From an uncultured Armatimonadota bacterium (lineage in GTDB: Bacteria > Armatimonadota > Fimbriimonadia > Fimbriimonadales > Fimbriimonadaceae), in the NCBI GenBank assembly GCA_946478935.1, contig CAMLEL010000179.1, positions 1 to 5,760 of the forward strand: a DNA stretch of 5,760 nt. Reading direction: 5' to 3'. Below are positions 1 through 5,760 of the stretch, piece by piece. Position 1 is the stretch's first letter; every line of letters starts with the position of its first letter. The notes beneath the pieces are model-generated. The model was not told where the DNA came from. It saw nothing but the letters and a program-made list of their open reading frames with translations, and made no database searches. The position numbers and the translations under genes were made by a program.

Positions 1-1585
1 CTCCTGTAATCTGGAAGCTGGTGGCTGTGATTGAAGGCGTCGGACCACCTTGTGCAATGGTCTGCTCAACCTTGACAACCTTGTACTTGCCCGAAGTCAT
101 GGCTTCCTTGAGGGAGATGAAGTCGGGGTCGGTACCGGTTTGCGGAACCTTGAGAACCGAATAGTTCAATACCGGGTTATCGGAGGTTTGGGGATCGACG
201 ATCACAAAACCCTCTTCAGGCTTGATCGACTCAAGCTGCTCCGGAGTGACCTGACGAACCGCTGCCAAGACTTGCTGCTCGGTCATGGAATTGAGTCCCA
301 TGGCCTTGAACGTATTCGTGGCCTTCAGGTCCTCGTCGGTGACCGCATATTCGGCAATGTTCTTTTCCTTGGCAATTTTCGCGATCTCGTTCTTTAAACC
401 AACGAAATCGTCTTTGACCATCTCGGCGCCCGAAACGAGTCTTGAAGTCTCGATCGGCTTGCCCGTGCCGCCCATCATGAAGTAAGCGAGTACCGCAGTA
501 AAGACAAGCGCAACGGCAGCTGACATATAGAAGCCGACCCGGATGCGCTTCAGCGGATCCTCGTCCACGTTGTCAGAACCCTTGACGCTGAAGATGCCGA
601 CCACGGAGGCGATGATGCCGATACCGCGGGCCATCAAAGCGAAAAGGATGAGCTTCATCCATGTCGTTTGATCGAAAATTGAAGCTGTCGCCGCACCGAG
701 CACGATGGCGGCCACAAGGGTGACCTCGTAGGATTCAAATACGTCGGCTGCCATTCCGGCACAGTCGCCAACGTTGTCGCCAACGTTGTCAGCGATAGTC
801 GCCGGGTTGCGGGGGTCGTCCTCAGGGATGCCTGCTTCGACTTTTCCAACCAGGTCTGCTCCAACGTCAGCCGCTTTGGTAAAGATGCCTCCGCCAACAC
901 GCATAAAGAGCGCGGCGAGGGATCCACCAAAGCCAAACCCGACCAACAGGGTCATGGCGTGGGTTCCGCCGAAGAGCAAGATGATGGTCGCACCCAGCAG
1001 ACCCATGCCGACCGTGATAAGGCCGGCGACGGCGCCGCTACGGAATGAGATCTCTAGCGCACTCTTGTAGCTCGTCATCGCCGCAAACGCGGTGCGCATA
1101 TTGCCGTCGACCGCGGTTCGCATGCCCCAATAGCCGGCAATGTACGAGGCAGCAACGCCGCCAACGAAGCTCAATGCGACCAAGGCGCCGATGCCATAGT
1201 TGCTCAATTGGTTGCCAAACATCGCGAAGAGCCCGATGGCAAGCAGAACCACGAAAACGAGCATCAGCTTGATCTGCTGGCTCAGATATGCAAGGGCGCC
1301 CTCTCGAATCGCATTTCCAACCTCTTGCATGCGCTCGCTGCCTGGCGATTTTTTGAGCACCGCGGAGCGAAGCACAAAGGCTCCAATGACCGTCAAGACG
1401 CCAATCGCCAGCGAGATGTAAAGCATCACCTTGTCATTGCTTGAAAAGTTGAGCTTGACGTCCGCTTCCCCTGCGAAGGCAGCGGTGGGCGCGATCAACG
1501 CCATAAGCGTTGCCAAAAGCGCCATCAGTCCGCGAGGCGACGCGTTGACCAAGGGCCTGAGCGCAGCTTCGTGAAGAAACTTCAT
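1..1585 (-). CDS. hppA: Membrane-bound ion-translocating pyrophosphatase (HppA), 3' end beyond the left edge
   Basis: Hydrolyses cytoplasmic pyrophosphate and uses the energy to pump H+ (or Na+) out across the inner membrane. My translation from the ATG at 1585 stays open for 528 codons to the window edge. Residues about 19-38 look like a signal peptide ending AFA-G, followed by helices at about 52-73, 105-124, 131-152, 184-206, 210-229, 286-304, 311-332 and 350-371. The family's pyrophosphate-binding signature is intact: DVGADLVGKVE at 240-250, EDDPRNP at 255-261, then DNVGDNVGDCAGMAAD at 266-281 with the TM6 glutamate in FES (E284). After residue 372 comes a hydrophilic stretch of at least 155 residues not found in compact members (about 700 residues). 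The determinant of K+ dependence lies in the missing C-terminal half, so K+ dependence cannot be judged. A full AGGAGG site (1598-1603) lies 12 bases before the ATG and supports this start. No convincing promoter is visible in the 97-bp gap upstream. Confidence 0.96.
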   Translation of the reverse strand, partial: MKFLHEAALRPLVNASPRGLMALLATLMALIAPTAAFAGEADVKLNFSSNDKVMLYISLAIGVLTVIGAFVLRSAVLKKSPGSERMQEVGNAIREGALAYLSQQIKLMLVFVVLLAIGLFAMFGNQLSNYGIGALVALSFVGGVAASYIAGYWGMRTAVDGNMRTAFAAMTSYKSALEISFRSGAVAGLITVGMGLLGATIILLFGGTHAMTLLVGFGFGGSLAALFMRVGGGIFTKAADVGADLVGKVEAGIPEDDPRNPATIADNVGDNVGDCAGMAADVFESYEVTLVAAIVLGAATASIFDQTTWMKLILFALMARGIGIIASVVGIFSVKGSDNVDEDPLKRIRVGFYMSAAVALVFTAVLAYFMMGGTGKPIETSRLVSGAEMVKDDFVGLKNEIAKIAKEKNIAEYAVTDEDLKATNTFKAMGLNSMTEQQVLAAVRQVTPEQLESIKPEEGFVIVDPQTSDNPVLNYSVLKVPQTGTDPDFISLKEAMTSGKYKVVKVEQTIAQGGPTPSITATSFQITG

Positions 1586-1682
1586 GATTGAGTTAATCCT
1601 CCTGAATCTATGCGCTTCCATGCCATCTGAGCACTTGGCCGCCATTTAGAACCAAGAGAGGATACCCGCAGGCAGATGAAAA

Positions 1683-2393
1683 TCACATCGCCGTGTATTG
1701 GCAACTTGCACCATGTTGGGTCAGTTGCGCACTCAGCATTTCTGCCTTCCGCTTGGGAATTCCCGTTAAAAGCGTGCAAGGCAGCTCTTGCAGCATCTGC
1801 TTCACCTGGTTTCTATTCAGAGCCAGAGAATGTTGCAGGGTAGAAATCAAGTCCTCCGTCGCATGCTCATACGCGATCAATCGCAACTCGTAAGATTTAT
1901 CGTCGTCCACGACCGCGAATCGGCTCTGAGAGGTTTGCCCGTCGGATCTGGAAATCGGAATTTCATGGTTGCATTCTTCGCAGAGCAGAGCGATGGTTTT
2001 GTCGCTGTAGTAGTTTAAGGCGTTGCAATATCCACAGCGGACCTGCGTGACGTGAATCGGCTTGCCATCGACGATCGGAATCATTCTCAGGCAGCTTCGG
2101 CAGGACACGTCGCGATCCGGCGCAGACACCAAGCTCACTTTCGAACTGCAGTAAGGGCAGACAATGTCGTAGCTGGACACCTTTCGGATCTGCAGAGCGC
2201 AGTAAATCGCGTAGGTGATTGCCGCAGCGCCCCCAGCCAGCAACACCAGGGCAAGCCCGATGAGCATTCCATCCCCTCGGAAGATGAACAGGACAACTCC
2301 CAGCGCGAGCACGATGATCCCACCGATCCCCGCCATCACGGCGCGCTCGGAATGGGATTCGACGACGTCAGAACTTCTTTGTACCGTTGGCAT
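1683..2393 (-). CDS. Two-helix membrane protein with four CxxC zinc knuckles and a bL12-C-terminal-like domain; function unknown
   Basis: A 236-residue protein I do not recognise as a named family. Residues 1-18 are polar; two hydrophobic helices follow at about 19-38 and 43-66. Then come four CxxC pairs, C79/C82, C98/C101, C120/C123 and C138/C141, enough for two zinc ribbons. A short Ser/Gln/Asp-rich linker (about 148-166) leads to a C-terminal domain at 168-233 whose pattern follows the bL12 C-terminal domain: a YEL strand, the helix around ALNRNQVKQMLQELP, then TGIPKRKAE and a final helix ending QHGA and a strand. Both ends are probably cytoplasmic, since zinc ribbons and this fold are usually intracellular; that is inference. 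An AGGGAG site (2403-2408) nine bases before the ATG fixes the start. The gene lies 72 bp after the sigma/anti-sigma pair and has its own likely promoter. A role in protein-protein contact at the membrane is possible, but no function can be assigned. Confidence 0.9.
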   Translation of the reverse strand: MPTVQRSSDVVESHSERAVMAGIGGIIVLALGVVLFIFRGDGMLIGLALVLLAGGAAAITYAIYCALQIRKVSSYDIVCPYCSSKVSLVSAPDRDVSCRSCLRMIPIVDGKPIHVTQVRCGYCNALNYYSDKTIALLCEECNHEIPISRSDGQTSQSRFAVVDDDKSYELRLIAYEHATEDLISTLQHSLALNRNQVKQMLQELPCTLLTGIPKRKAEMLSAQLTQHGASCQYTAM

Positions 2394-2400
2394 TGCGAAC

Positions 2401-2425
2401 GACTCCCTTAGTTCCCTTTGGAGTC
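2401..2425 (-). promoter_or_regulatory. Dyad overlapping the ribosome binding site of the zinc-ribbon gene
   Basis: GACTCC at 2401-2406 and GGAGTC at 2420-2425 form a perfect 6-bp inverted repeat with a 13-base spacer. On the minus-strand transcript the downstream arm overlaps most of the AGGGAG Shine-Dalgarno site, so folding would hide it. No U-run follows, so it is not an ordinary terminator. It could instead be a DNA operator, because it also abuts the proposed -10 box. Confidence 0.4.
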
Positions 2426-2454
2426 AGTATAACAACGCCTTGCAAATTCGGCAA
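2426..2454 (-). promoter_or_regulatory. Likely sigma-70-type promoter for the zinc-ribbon membrane protein
   Basis: Read on the minus strand, TTGCCG (2449-2454, four of six to TTGACA) is followed after 17 bases by TATACT (2426-2431, five of six to TATAAT). Transcription would begin near 2419, about 26 bases before the ATG at 2393. The spacing and position are good; no experiment supports it. The -35 box falls within a near-perfect tandem repeat, GCAAATTCG then GCAAATTTCG on the plus strand (2442-2460). Confidence 0.5.
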
Positions 2455-2465
2455 ATTTCGCGGTG

Positions 2466-3215
2466 TCAACCGCCAATACGACGTTGCGAACCGTTGGTAT
2501 CGCTGCCACCGGCAGCATCGACCGCGGGCACGATGATGATCGTCCCGTCTCCCTGGTCGAACGGAGTGAAGCTATATCGCAGCCCAAGGTCTTTGAGCAT
2601 CTCAGAAGTCGTGATCTGATCGTAGTCGATACTGATCTGCTGGTCCTGGAATCCAGGCGCAACTTCGACTCGATAGCCAGCCATTTCACCGATCATCTTC
2701 AGGGCAGCGATCAATGATGTATTGGAAAGCTTCAAGCTCTTCGGCATCTCCTGACCACTGGTCGATGGCGTGGGATGAACGCTTGGAGGCGGGTTTTTCA
2801 CAATAGGATCCGTAATCGGCGGCGTTTCAACCGGTCGGTAGACATTGGTATCTGGAGTTTCAACTGGCTGAGTAACGACTTGCTCTGGCTTGGGAATCGG
2901 ACCTTGAGTCGAATTGACGCGAAAAACGGAATATGAGGCGAACGCAAGCGAGGCAAAAGCGATACCTGCGACGATCCACATTCCCTTCGGAATCGGAGTT
3001 GGGGCATCTACTCGGGGCTTGAAAGCCGGAATCCGGTGGTCGATGGAGACATGCGACTTAGCACCCTTGAGCTCAGACACCATTCGGCGTCGCCGCGCCA
3101 ACTCTGGCCCAAATTCAGCGAATCGACTTTCAAAATCCGCGATCGCCTTCGGGTCGTTGCTTTCGGCAACCAGCCACATGAGTCGATCCACATCGGAGGG
3201 CACTCGGTGCTTCAT
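2466..3215 (-). CDS. Single-pass membrane protein with periplasmic STN-like domain, probable anti-sigma factor
   Basis: A 249-residue protein. Residues 1-77 are charged and probably cytoplasmic, with a run of arginines at 41-44; one hydrophobic helix lies at about 79-97; residues 100-157 are rich in Pro, Thr and Val (a linker such as could extend through the periplasm); residues 160-230 resemble an STN domain (secretin/TonB short N-terminal domain): SLKLSNTSLIAALKMIGEMA, then a YRVEV strand, QQISIDYDQITTSEMLKDLG, and a TIIIVP strand. No HxxxCxxC zinc anti-sigma motif is present. Its ATG overlaps the stop codon of the ECF sigma gene (ATGA), with AGGAG five bases upstream, so the two are translationally coupled. 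Gene order and topology suggest it holds the sigma factor at the membrane and senses an extracytoplasmic signal, similar in concept to FecR. The anti-sigma role is inferred from context; the STN call rests on pattern recognition. Confidence 0.88.
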   Translation of the reverse strand: MKHRVPSDVDRLMWLVAESNDPKAIADFESRFAEFGPELARRRRMVSELKGAKSHVSIDHRIPAFKPRVDAPTPIPKGMWIVAGIAFASLAFASYSVFRVNSTQGPIPKPEQVVTQPVETPDTNVYRPVETPPITDPIVKNPPPSVHPTPSTSGQEMPKSLKLSNTSLIAALKMIGEMAGYRVEVAPGFQDQQISIDYDQITTSEMLKDLGLRYSFTPFDQGDGTIIIVPAVDAAGGSDTNGSQRRIGG

Positions 3216-3742
3216 GCCTGCTCCTCATAGAAAACGCGAAAGCGCTCGCGAGCCCGGTAGAGGCGAGTCTTGGCCGCATTCTCATTACATCCCATGCTGT
3301 CGGCGATTTCGCTGAGACTCAAATCTTCCCAGTAGAAGAGCGACAGGATGGCACGGTCGGGTGGTGAAAGTTTTCCAAGGGCAGACTGGATCAGGGGATC
3401 CATTTCCTCGTGGTCAGGCGGAGCCTCGTGACCTACCGCTTCCGTCAGTTCGACCGTCTTGTTCTTGAAGCGATGCTTTCGCGCTTCCTGGATACTTCGA
3501 TTGACTGCAATTCGAAATAGCCACGTCGAAAACTTTGAGCGACGGTCGAATCGGCCCAAATGTCGATAGACCAGAGTGAAAATCTCTTGAACGGCATCAG
3601 CTGCTTCATCCGCATCGATCAAAACGCCACGGGCGATGGCAAAAACCTTGTCGTAATATCGCCGGTATAGGACCTCGAAAACGGAGTCGTCACCATGCAG
3701 AAATCGATCGACAAGGATCGCATCCTCGTCGTAATGGTCCAT
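3212..3742 (-). CDS. ECF-family RNA polymerase sigma factor (sigma-70 family)
   Basis: Directs RNA polymerase to a specific promoter set, typically under control of a membrane anti-sigma factor. From the ATG at 3742 the protein is 176 residues, normal for the group. Region 2 spans about 7-90: the LVDRFLHGDDSVFEVLYRRY entry, the DEAADAVQEIF segment (45-55) and STWLFRIAVNRS (72-83), which bears the -10 recognition helix. A charged linker of about 25 residues follows. Region 4 covers about 117-172: LSPPDRAILSLFYWEDLSLSEIA, then the helix-turn-helix MGCNENAAKTRLYRARERF. No long C-terminal extension is present. The start is uncertain: the frame stays open upstream through TTG 3775, GTG 3772 and TTG 3769, and an AAGGA (3777-3781) sits 7 bases before TTG 3769, while ATG 3742 has no clear ribosome site. 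I prefer the ATG because family members usually begin a few residues before the DEDAIL-like segment. The downstream overlapping gene is the probable anti-sigma factor. Confidence 0.94.
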   Translation of the reverse strand: MDHYDEDAILVDRFLHGDDSVFEVLYRRYYDKVFAIARGVLIDADEAADAVQEIFTLVYRHLGRFDRRSKFSTWLFRIAVNRSIQEARKHRFKNKTVELTEAVGHEAPPDHEEMDPLIQSALGKLSPPDRAILSLFYWEDLSLSEIADSMGCNENAAKTRLYRARERFRVFYEEQA

Positions 3743-3777
3743 TTTGGATTTATCGATTACCGCTGACAACACCAAGT

Positions 3778-3826
3778 CCTTAGACGCGAGCGCCCTTTCG
3801 TCTGTTACTCCCTTAGGACGCGCGAG
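3778..3826. repeat. Imperfect direct repeat upstream of the ECF sigma gene
   Basis: CCTTAGACGCGAG at 3778-3790 recurs as CCTTAGGACGCGCGAG at 3811-3826, differing by one inserted G and one inserted CG. The copies begin 33 bp apart, about three helical turns, on the same DNA face. They flank the expected promoter region of the sigma gene, so a paired protein-binding site is possible. The first copy also supplies the AAGGA that could serve as a ribosome site for the upstream alternative starts. Confidence 0.4.
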
Positions 3827-3839
3827 TATGACACATTGG
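3821..3839 (-). promoter_or_regulatory. Candidate shared upstream motif (sigma operon copy)
   Basis: Minus-strand CCAATGTGTCATACTCGCG lies about 80 bases before the sigma start. It matches, in sense orientation relative to its gene, CCAAATGACACACTCGCG before the LolA-like gene: both read CCAA, seven or eight bases, then ACTCGCG. It could be an activator site or part of an ECF promoter. With two copies only, chance is not excluded. Confidence 0.3.
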
Positions 3840-3840
3840 T

Positions 3841-5223
3841 TTACGGCGTCAAAATCGTTGCCTGAACGCGCTTGGCAAACTCTCCGGGCAGTCGAATCAA
3901 TGCATAGGCGTTGAGGGCTCCAAGAATCAGGATGACTGTTGCCAGCGCAGGCATCAACCGACCTCGCGAAACATTGATCGTACCGACACCCAAGCCGACC
4001 CCGAACACCGCAATCGCTGGAAACAGGTATCGGGCCTGGCCCTGAAAGTACTGCATATTGAATCTAACGAACAGGACAACGATGACCAACAGAAAAATGC
4101 CAAGCAGCCAGTGCATCCTGCGATGCTCCTTCCATTCCCCCCTCTGCAGCGCCAGGGCCCACAAGGCGACCGCCAAGGCGCCAAGGGCCAAGAGCATTCG
4201 ATAAAGCGAGTTGGGACTCATCCGACCGGTCGACGGAGTGCCGCGTTCGTTCAAGAACACATCCATGTAGCCGAAAACGCCGTAGAAACTTCGAGCAGTC
4301 CACCATCCGACCCAATCCATCCAATAGGCGAGATTCGGGTCCTTGTCCGGGTTTTGAACCGTTGCGACTTGGGTCATCAGCTCGCGACTCGGAGAGTTTT
4401 TGAAGGCATCATTGAATGCCGTCAATGCCAATGGATCACCGTAAGTTAGGTGGTTGCGCGCTAGCCAGGGACCAGATACAAGTGCCACCAGGAGCGAACA
4501 AGCGACAATCTGGGTAGCCGTTGGCCGGACTTCGCTGAGCCACACTGCAACCAGCAAGCAGGGAAGTAGTGCGATCGCTGTGGTCTTTGTGAGAATCGCT
4601 GCCCCCACCACCAAGCCGAGGCCGATGGCGAGCTTCATAGTCCAGCCAAGCGTGCAACCCTTTGCCATCAATGCGAGCGCCCATGTGCAGAGGCAGAAAA
4701 GCAGTGGGTCATTGCTGACAGCTCCACTCAGTGCCGTGTTCATAGGCAGCAAAGCCACGAACGATGCGGCCACCAAACCCACGTCAGACCGACGGAGTGC
4801 CCAGAGCCCAAGGAAGAAGGCGCCAAGGACCGTCGCGGCGCCGATAAGTGCATTGAGTGATCTTGCCGCTAGTCCGGAGGCGCTGTTCGTGAGGTCGGCG
4901 CCTGTTAGGCGAGTCCAGCCTGCATGAAGGATGTAGAACAGAGGTGGCTGATGGGCCTGGTAATTTTCAGCAAGTTTGGGATCCTCGGGATTTAGAACGG
5001 GAAACCCATTGCCCTGTTGCAGATGAATCGTGTAGTTAACGTGCTGCCGCTCATCGGGCGCACCCACATCAGGAACCGATTGGAACTGGCCCGTGGCGGG
5101 ATCGCGCTGGCCCAAAAGAATTCCTGCGGTCCGATAGGGTGTCAGTGATGCATATACGCATGCCAACACCAGATGGATGACAGCCAACCCAATTGCGAGC
5201 AGAATTGCGGTACGTAAACTCAT
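3841..5223 (-). CDS. Multi-pass membrane glycosyltransferase, GT-C fold (GT39/DUF2142-like)
   Basis: A 460-residue integral membrane protein with about 11 hydrophobic helices, the first at about 5-27 and the rest grouped at 120-253 and 343-443. The large first extracytoplasmic loop (28-119) carries PDERQH at 56-61, matching the acidic DE motif that GT-C enzymes use for catalysis, and AHQPPLFY at 90-97, typical of GT39 and related families. SNDP at 170-173 and QARYLFPAIAV at 396-406 recall DUF2142 proteins. Such enzymes transfer a sugar from a polyprenyl-phosphate donor on the periplasmic side to a lipid, glycan or protein; donor and acceptor cannot be told here. The ATG at 5223 is preceded by only a weak AAGAG five bases upstream. 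The gene is divergent from the LolA-like gene, with 106 bp between starts, and a TAAAAT (minus strand, 5235-5240) could be its -10 box. No terminator is evident between its stop and the sigma gene 98 bp away. Confidence 0.85.
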   Translation of the reverse strand: MSLRTAILLAIGLAVIHLVLACVYASLTPYRTAGILLGQRDPATGQFQSVPDVGAPDERQHVNYTIHLQQGNGFPVLNPEDPKLAENYQAHQPPLFYILHAGWTRLTGADLTNSASGLAARSLNALIGAATVLGAFFLGLWALRRSDVGLVAASFVALLPMNTALSGAVSNDPLLFCLCTWALALMAKGCTLGWTMKLAIGLGLVVGAAILTKTTAIALLPCLLVAVWLSEVRPTATQIVACSLLVALVSGPWLARNHLTYGDPLALTAFNDAFKNSPSRELMTQVATVQNPDKDPNLAYWMDWVGWWTARSFYGVFGYMDVFLNERGTPSTGRMSPNSLYRMLLALGALAVALWALALQRGEWKEHRRMHWLLGIFLLVIVVLFVRFNMQYFQGQARYLFPAIAVFGVGLGVGTINVSRGRLMPALATVILILGALNAYALIRLPGEFAKRVQATILTP

Positions 5224-5242
5224 CGAACTCTTGGAATTTTAG

Positions 5243-5260
5243 CCAAATGACACACTCGCG
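5243..5260 (+). promoter_or_regulatory. Candidate shared upstream motif (LolA-like gene copy)
   Basis: CCAAATGACACACTCGCG sits 70 bases before the LolA-like ATG and resembles the motif before the sigma gene (minus strand 3839-3821). In addition, the 8-mer ATGACACA occurs in both copies on the plus strand (3828-3835 and 5247-5254), so the core is partly symmetrical. It lies in the divergent gap, so it could also act on the glycosyltransferase gene. Confidence 0.3.
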
Positions 5261-5265
5261 AAGCC

Positions 5266-5294
5266 TTTCCGATTTTGGAGAGATGAGTTATCAT
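5266..5294 (+). promoter_or_regulatory. Weak candidate promoter for the LolA-like gene
   Basis: TTTCCG (5266-5271) and TATCAT (5289-5294) are 17 bases apart. The -10 is reasonable, the -35 is poor, which would fit an activator-dependent promoter. Transcription would begin near 5301, leaving a leader of about 29 bases that includes the AGGAG ribosome site. Confidence 0.28.
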
Positions 5295-5329
5295 AAGTTC
5301 ACTCGCATCGAATCCGATAGGAGATTTAA

Positions 5330-5760
5330 ATGAGAAGGGCAATAGTATTAGTCGGAGGAGCCGCCCTGGTAGCGGTCATCTACGCACAAGGGCAGGGCTC
5401 ACAGCTGCTGTCGAACTTTAACAAAGCGCTCTCGGAAGCCAAATCGTTGAGCACGAACTATCGAGTGATTCCTGTTGGTGGCTCGCCCCAGGAATACAAC
5501 GTGGAGCTCGCCAAGCCGAACCTTGCGCGAATCGACACTCCCAGTGAACTCATCGTGGCGGATGGATCGACCCTGACCACTTACAACAAGGCTGAGAAGG
5601 CTTACTTCAAGAAACCCCAGACTGCGGCCGACTTGAAGTCGATCCTCCAAGGAGACGAACTTGGCCTCTGGGCTGGTTTCTTTGATAGCAAAGCAATGTC
5701 CGGCGTTAGCACCGCCAAGTCGCTCGGAACGAAGAACCGCAAGGGTATGACCCTGAACGT
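5330..5760 (+). CDS. Exported LolA-like protein, N-terminal part (runs off the right edge)
   Basis: The ATG at 5330 follows AGGAG (5319-5323) with a six-base gap, and the frame is open for 143 codons to the window end. Residues 1-19 form a signal peptide (RR, hydrophobic core, then IYA before Q20); there is no cysteine after the cleavage site, so it is not a lipoprotein. The mature part opens with a helix (LLSNFNKALSEAKSLSTNYR, 26-45) and alternating strands, including YNVELAKPNLARID (56-69), SELIVADGSTLTTYNKAEK (72-90) and AYFKKP. This order, with 'polar protein, place on the membrane, then a VADGSTL-type turn and a tyrosine strand', is how LolA/DUF2092-like proteins begin; LolA carries lipoproteins across the periplasm. 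Whether this one carries lipoproteins, another lipid, or serves as a sensor is unknown. The C-terminal half is missing. The upstream motif shared with the sigma gene hints at control by that sigma factor. Confidence 0.8.
   Translation, partial: MRRAIVLVGGAALVAVIYAQGQGSQLLSNFNKALSEAKSLSTNYRVIPVGGSPQEYNVELAKPNLARIDTPSELIVADGSTLTTYNKAEKAYFKKPQTAADLKSILQGDELGLWAGFFDSKAMSGVSTAKSLGTKNRKGMTLN

Noticed and set aside
50..397. 115-codon open frame on the plus strand
   Set aside because: It is antisense to the pyrophosphatase insert. The insert frame continues unbroken from the HppA core, so the minus-strand reading is preferred.
767..790. Perfect tandem 12-bp repeat (GCCAACGTTGTC twice)
   Set aside because: It encodes the conserved DNVGDNVGD segment of the pyrophosphatase active site, so the protein motif explains it.
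1634..1656. Inverted repeat CTTGG/CCAAG between the zinc-ribbon gene and hppA, as a terminator
   Set aside because: Only five pairs with a 13-base loop and no following U-run on the minus strand.
1586..1682. Riboswitch or promoter upstream of hppA
   Set aside because: The gap is under 100 bp, and I see neither a plausible -35/-10 pair nor a recognisable aptamer core.
2464..2469. Perfect TTGACA on the minus strand as a -35 box
   Set aside because: It overlaps the stop codon of the STN-domain gene and lies 32 bases from the TATACT box, too far; TTGCCG at 17 bases is the better partner.
2914..3315. 133-codon open frame on the plus strand
   Set aside because: It is antisense to both the sigma and the STN-domain genes, which have clear family features; its product looks like a shadow translation.
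3782..3803. AGACG/CGTCT dyad as a terminator of the glycosyltransferase gene
   Set aside because: Five pairs with a 12-base loop and no T-run; likely incidental within the repeat region.
4454..4927. 157-codon open frame on the plus strand
   Set aside because: It lies antisense within the well-supported glycosyltransferase and its translation is a Ser/Ala/Pro-rich shadow with no domain.

Overview
The window carries six protein genes and no RNA genes, mobile elements or CRISPR. Five genes lie on the minus strand and one on the plus strand. GC content is moderate, intergenic gaps are short (about 70-110 bp), and clear Shine-Dalgarno sites precede most starts. The gene set (membrane pyrophosphatase, ECF sigma factor with an adjacent membrane partner carrying an STN domain, a LolA-like exported protein, a GT-C glycosyltransferase) points to a free-living bacterium with an outer membrane. 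The style resembles Armatimonadota (Fimbriimonadia), but that is an impression from memory of such proteins, not something the sequence proves.

Layout, left to right: (1) 1-1585, minus, the N-terminal 528 residues of a membrane-bound proton/sodium-pumping pyrophosphatase (HppA), cut by the left edge, with a long hydrophilic insert after about the eighth core membrane helix. (2) 1683-2393, minus, a two-helix membrane protein with four CxxC knuckles and a C-terminal domain that aligns well with the C-terminal domain of ribosomal protein bL12. It appears to have its own promoter, and a dyad overlaps its ribosome binding site. (3) 2466-3215 and 3212-3742, minus, a translationally coupled pair: an ECF sigma factor followed by a single-pass membrane protein with a cytoplasmic N-terminus, a proline-rich linker and a periplasmic STN-like domain, probably its anti-sigma factor. 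(4) 3841-5223, minus, a multi-pass GT-C/DUF2142-like glycosyltransferase. (5) 5330 to the right edge, plus, the start of a secreted LolA-like protein, divergent from the glycosyltransferase.

The likely theme is envelope biology. A sigma/anti-sigma pair senses something in the periplasm through an STN domain, and a similar motif (CCAA-N7/8-ACTCGCG) lies 70-80 bp upstream of both the sigma gene and the LolA-like gene, so the latter could belong to its regulon. The pyrophosphatase is an energy-conserving housekeeping pump with no evident functional link to the rest. No gene-free stretch exceeds 110 bp. The most unusual items are the zinc-ribbon/bL12-like fusion, the STN domain on a probable anti-sigma factor, and the large extracytoplasmic insert in the pyrophosphatase.
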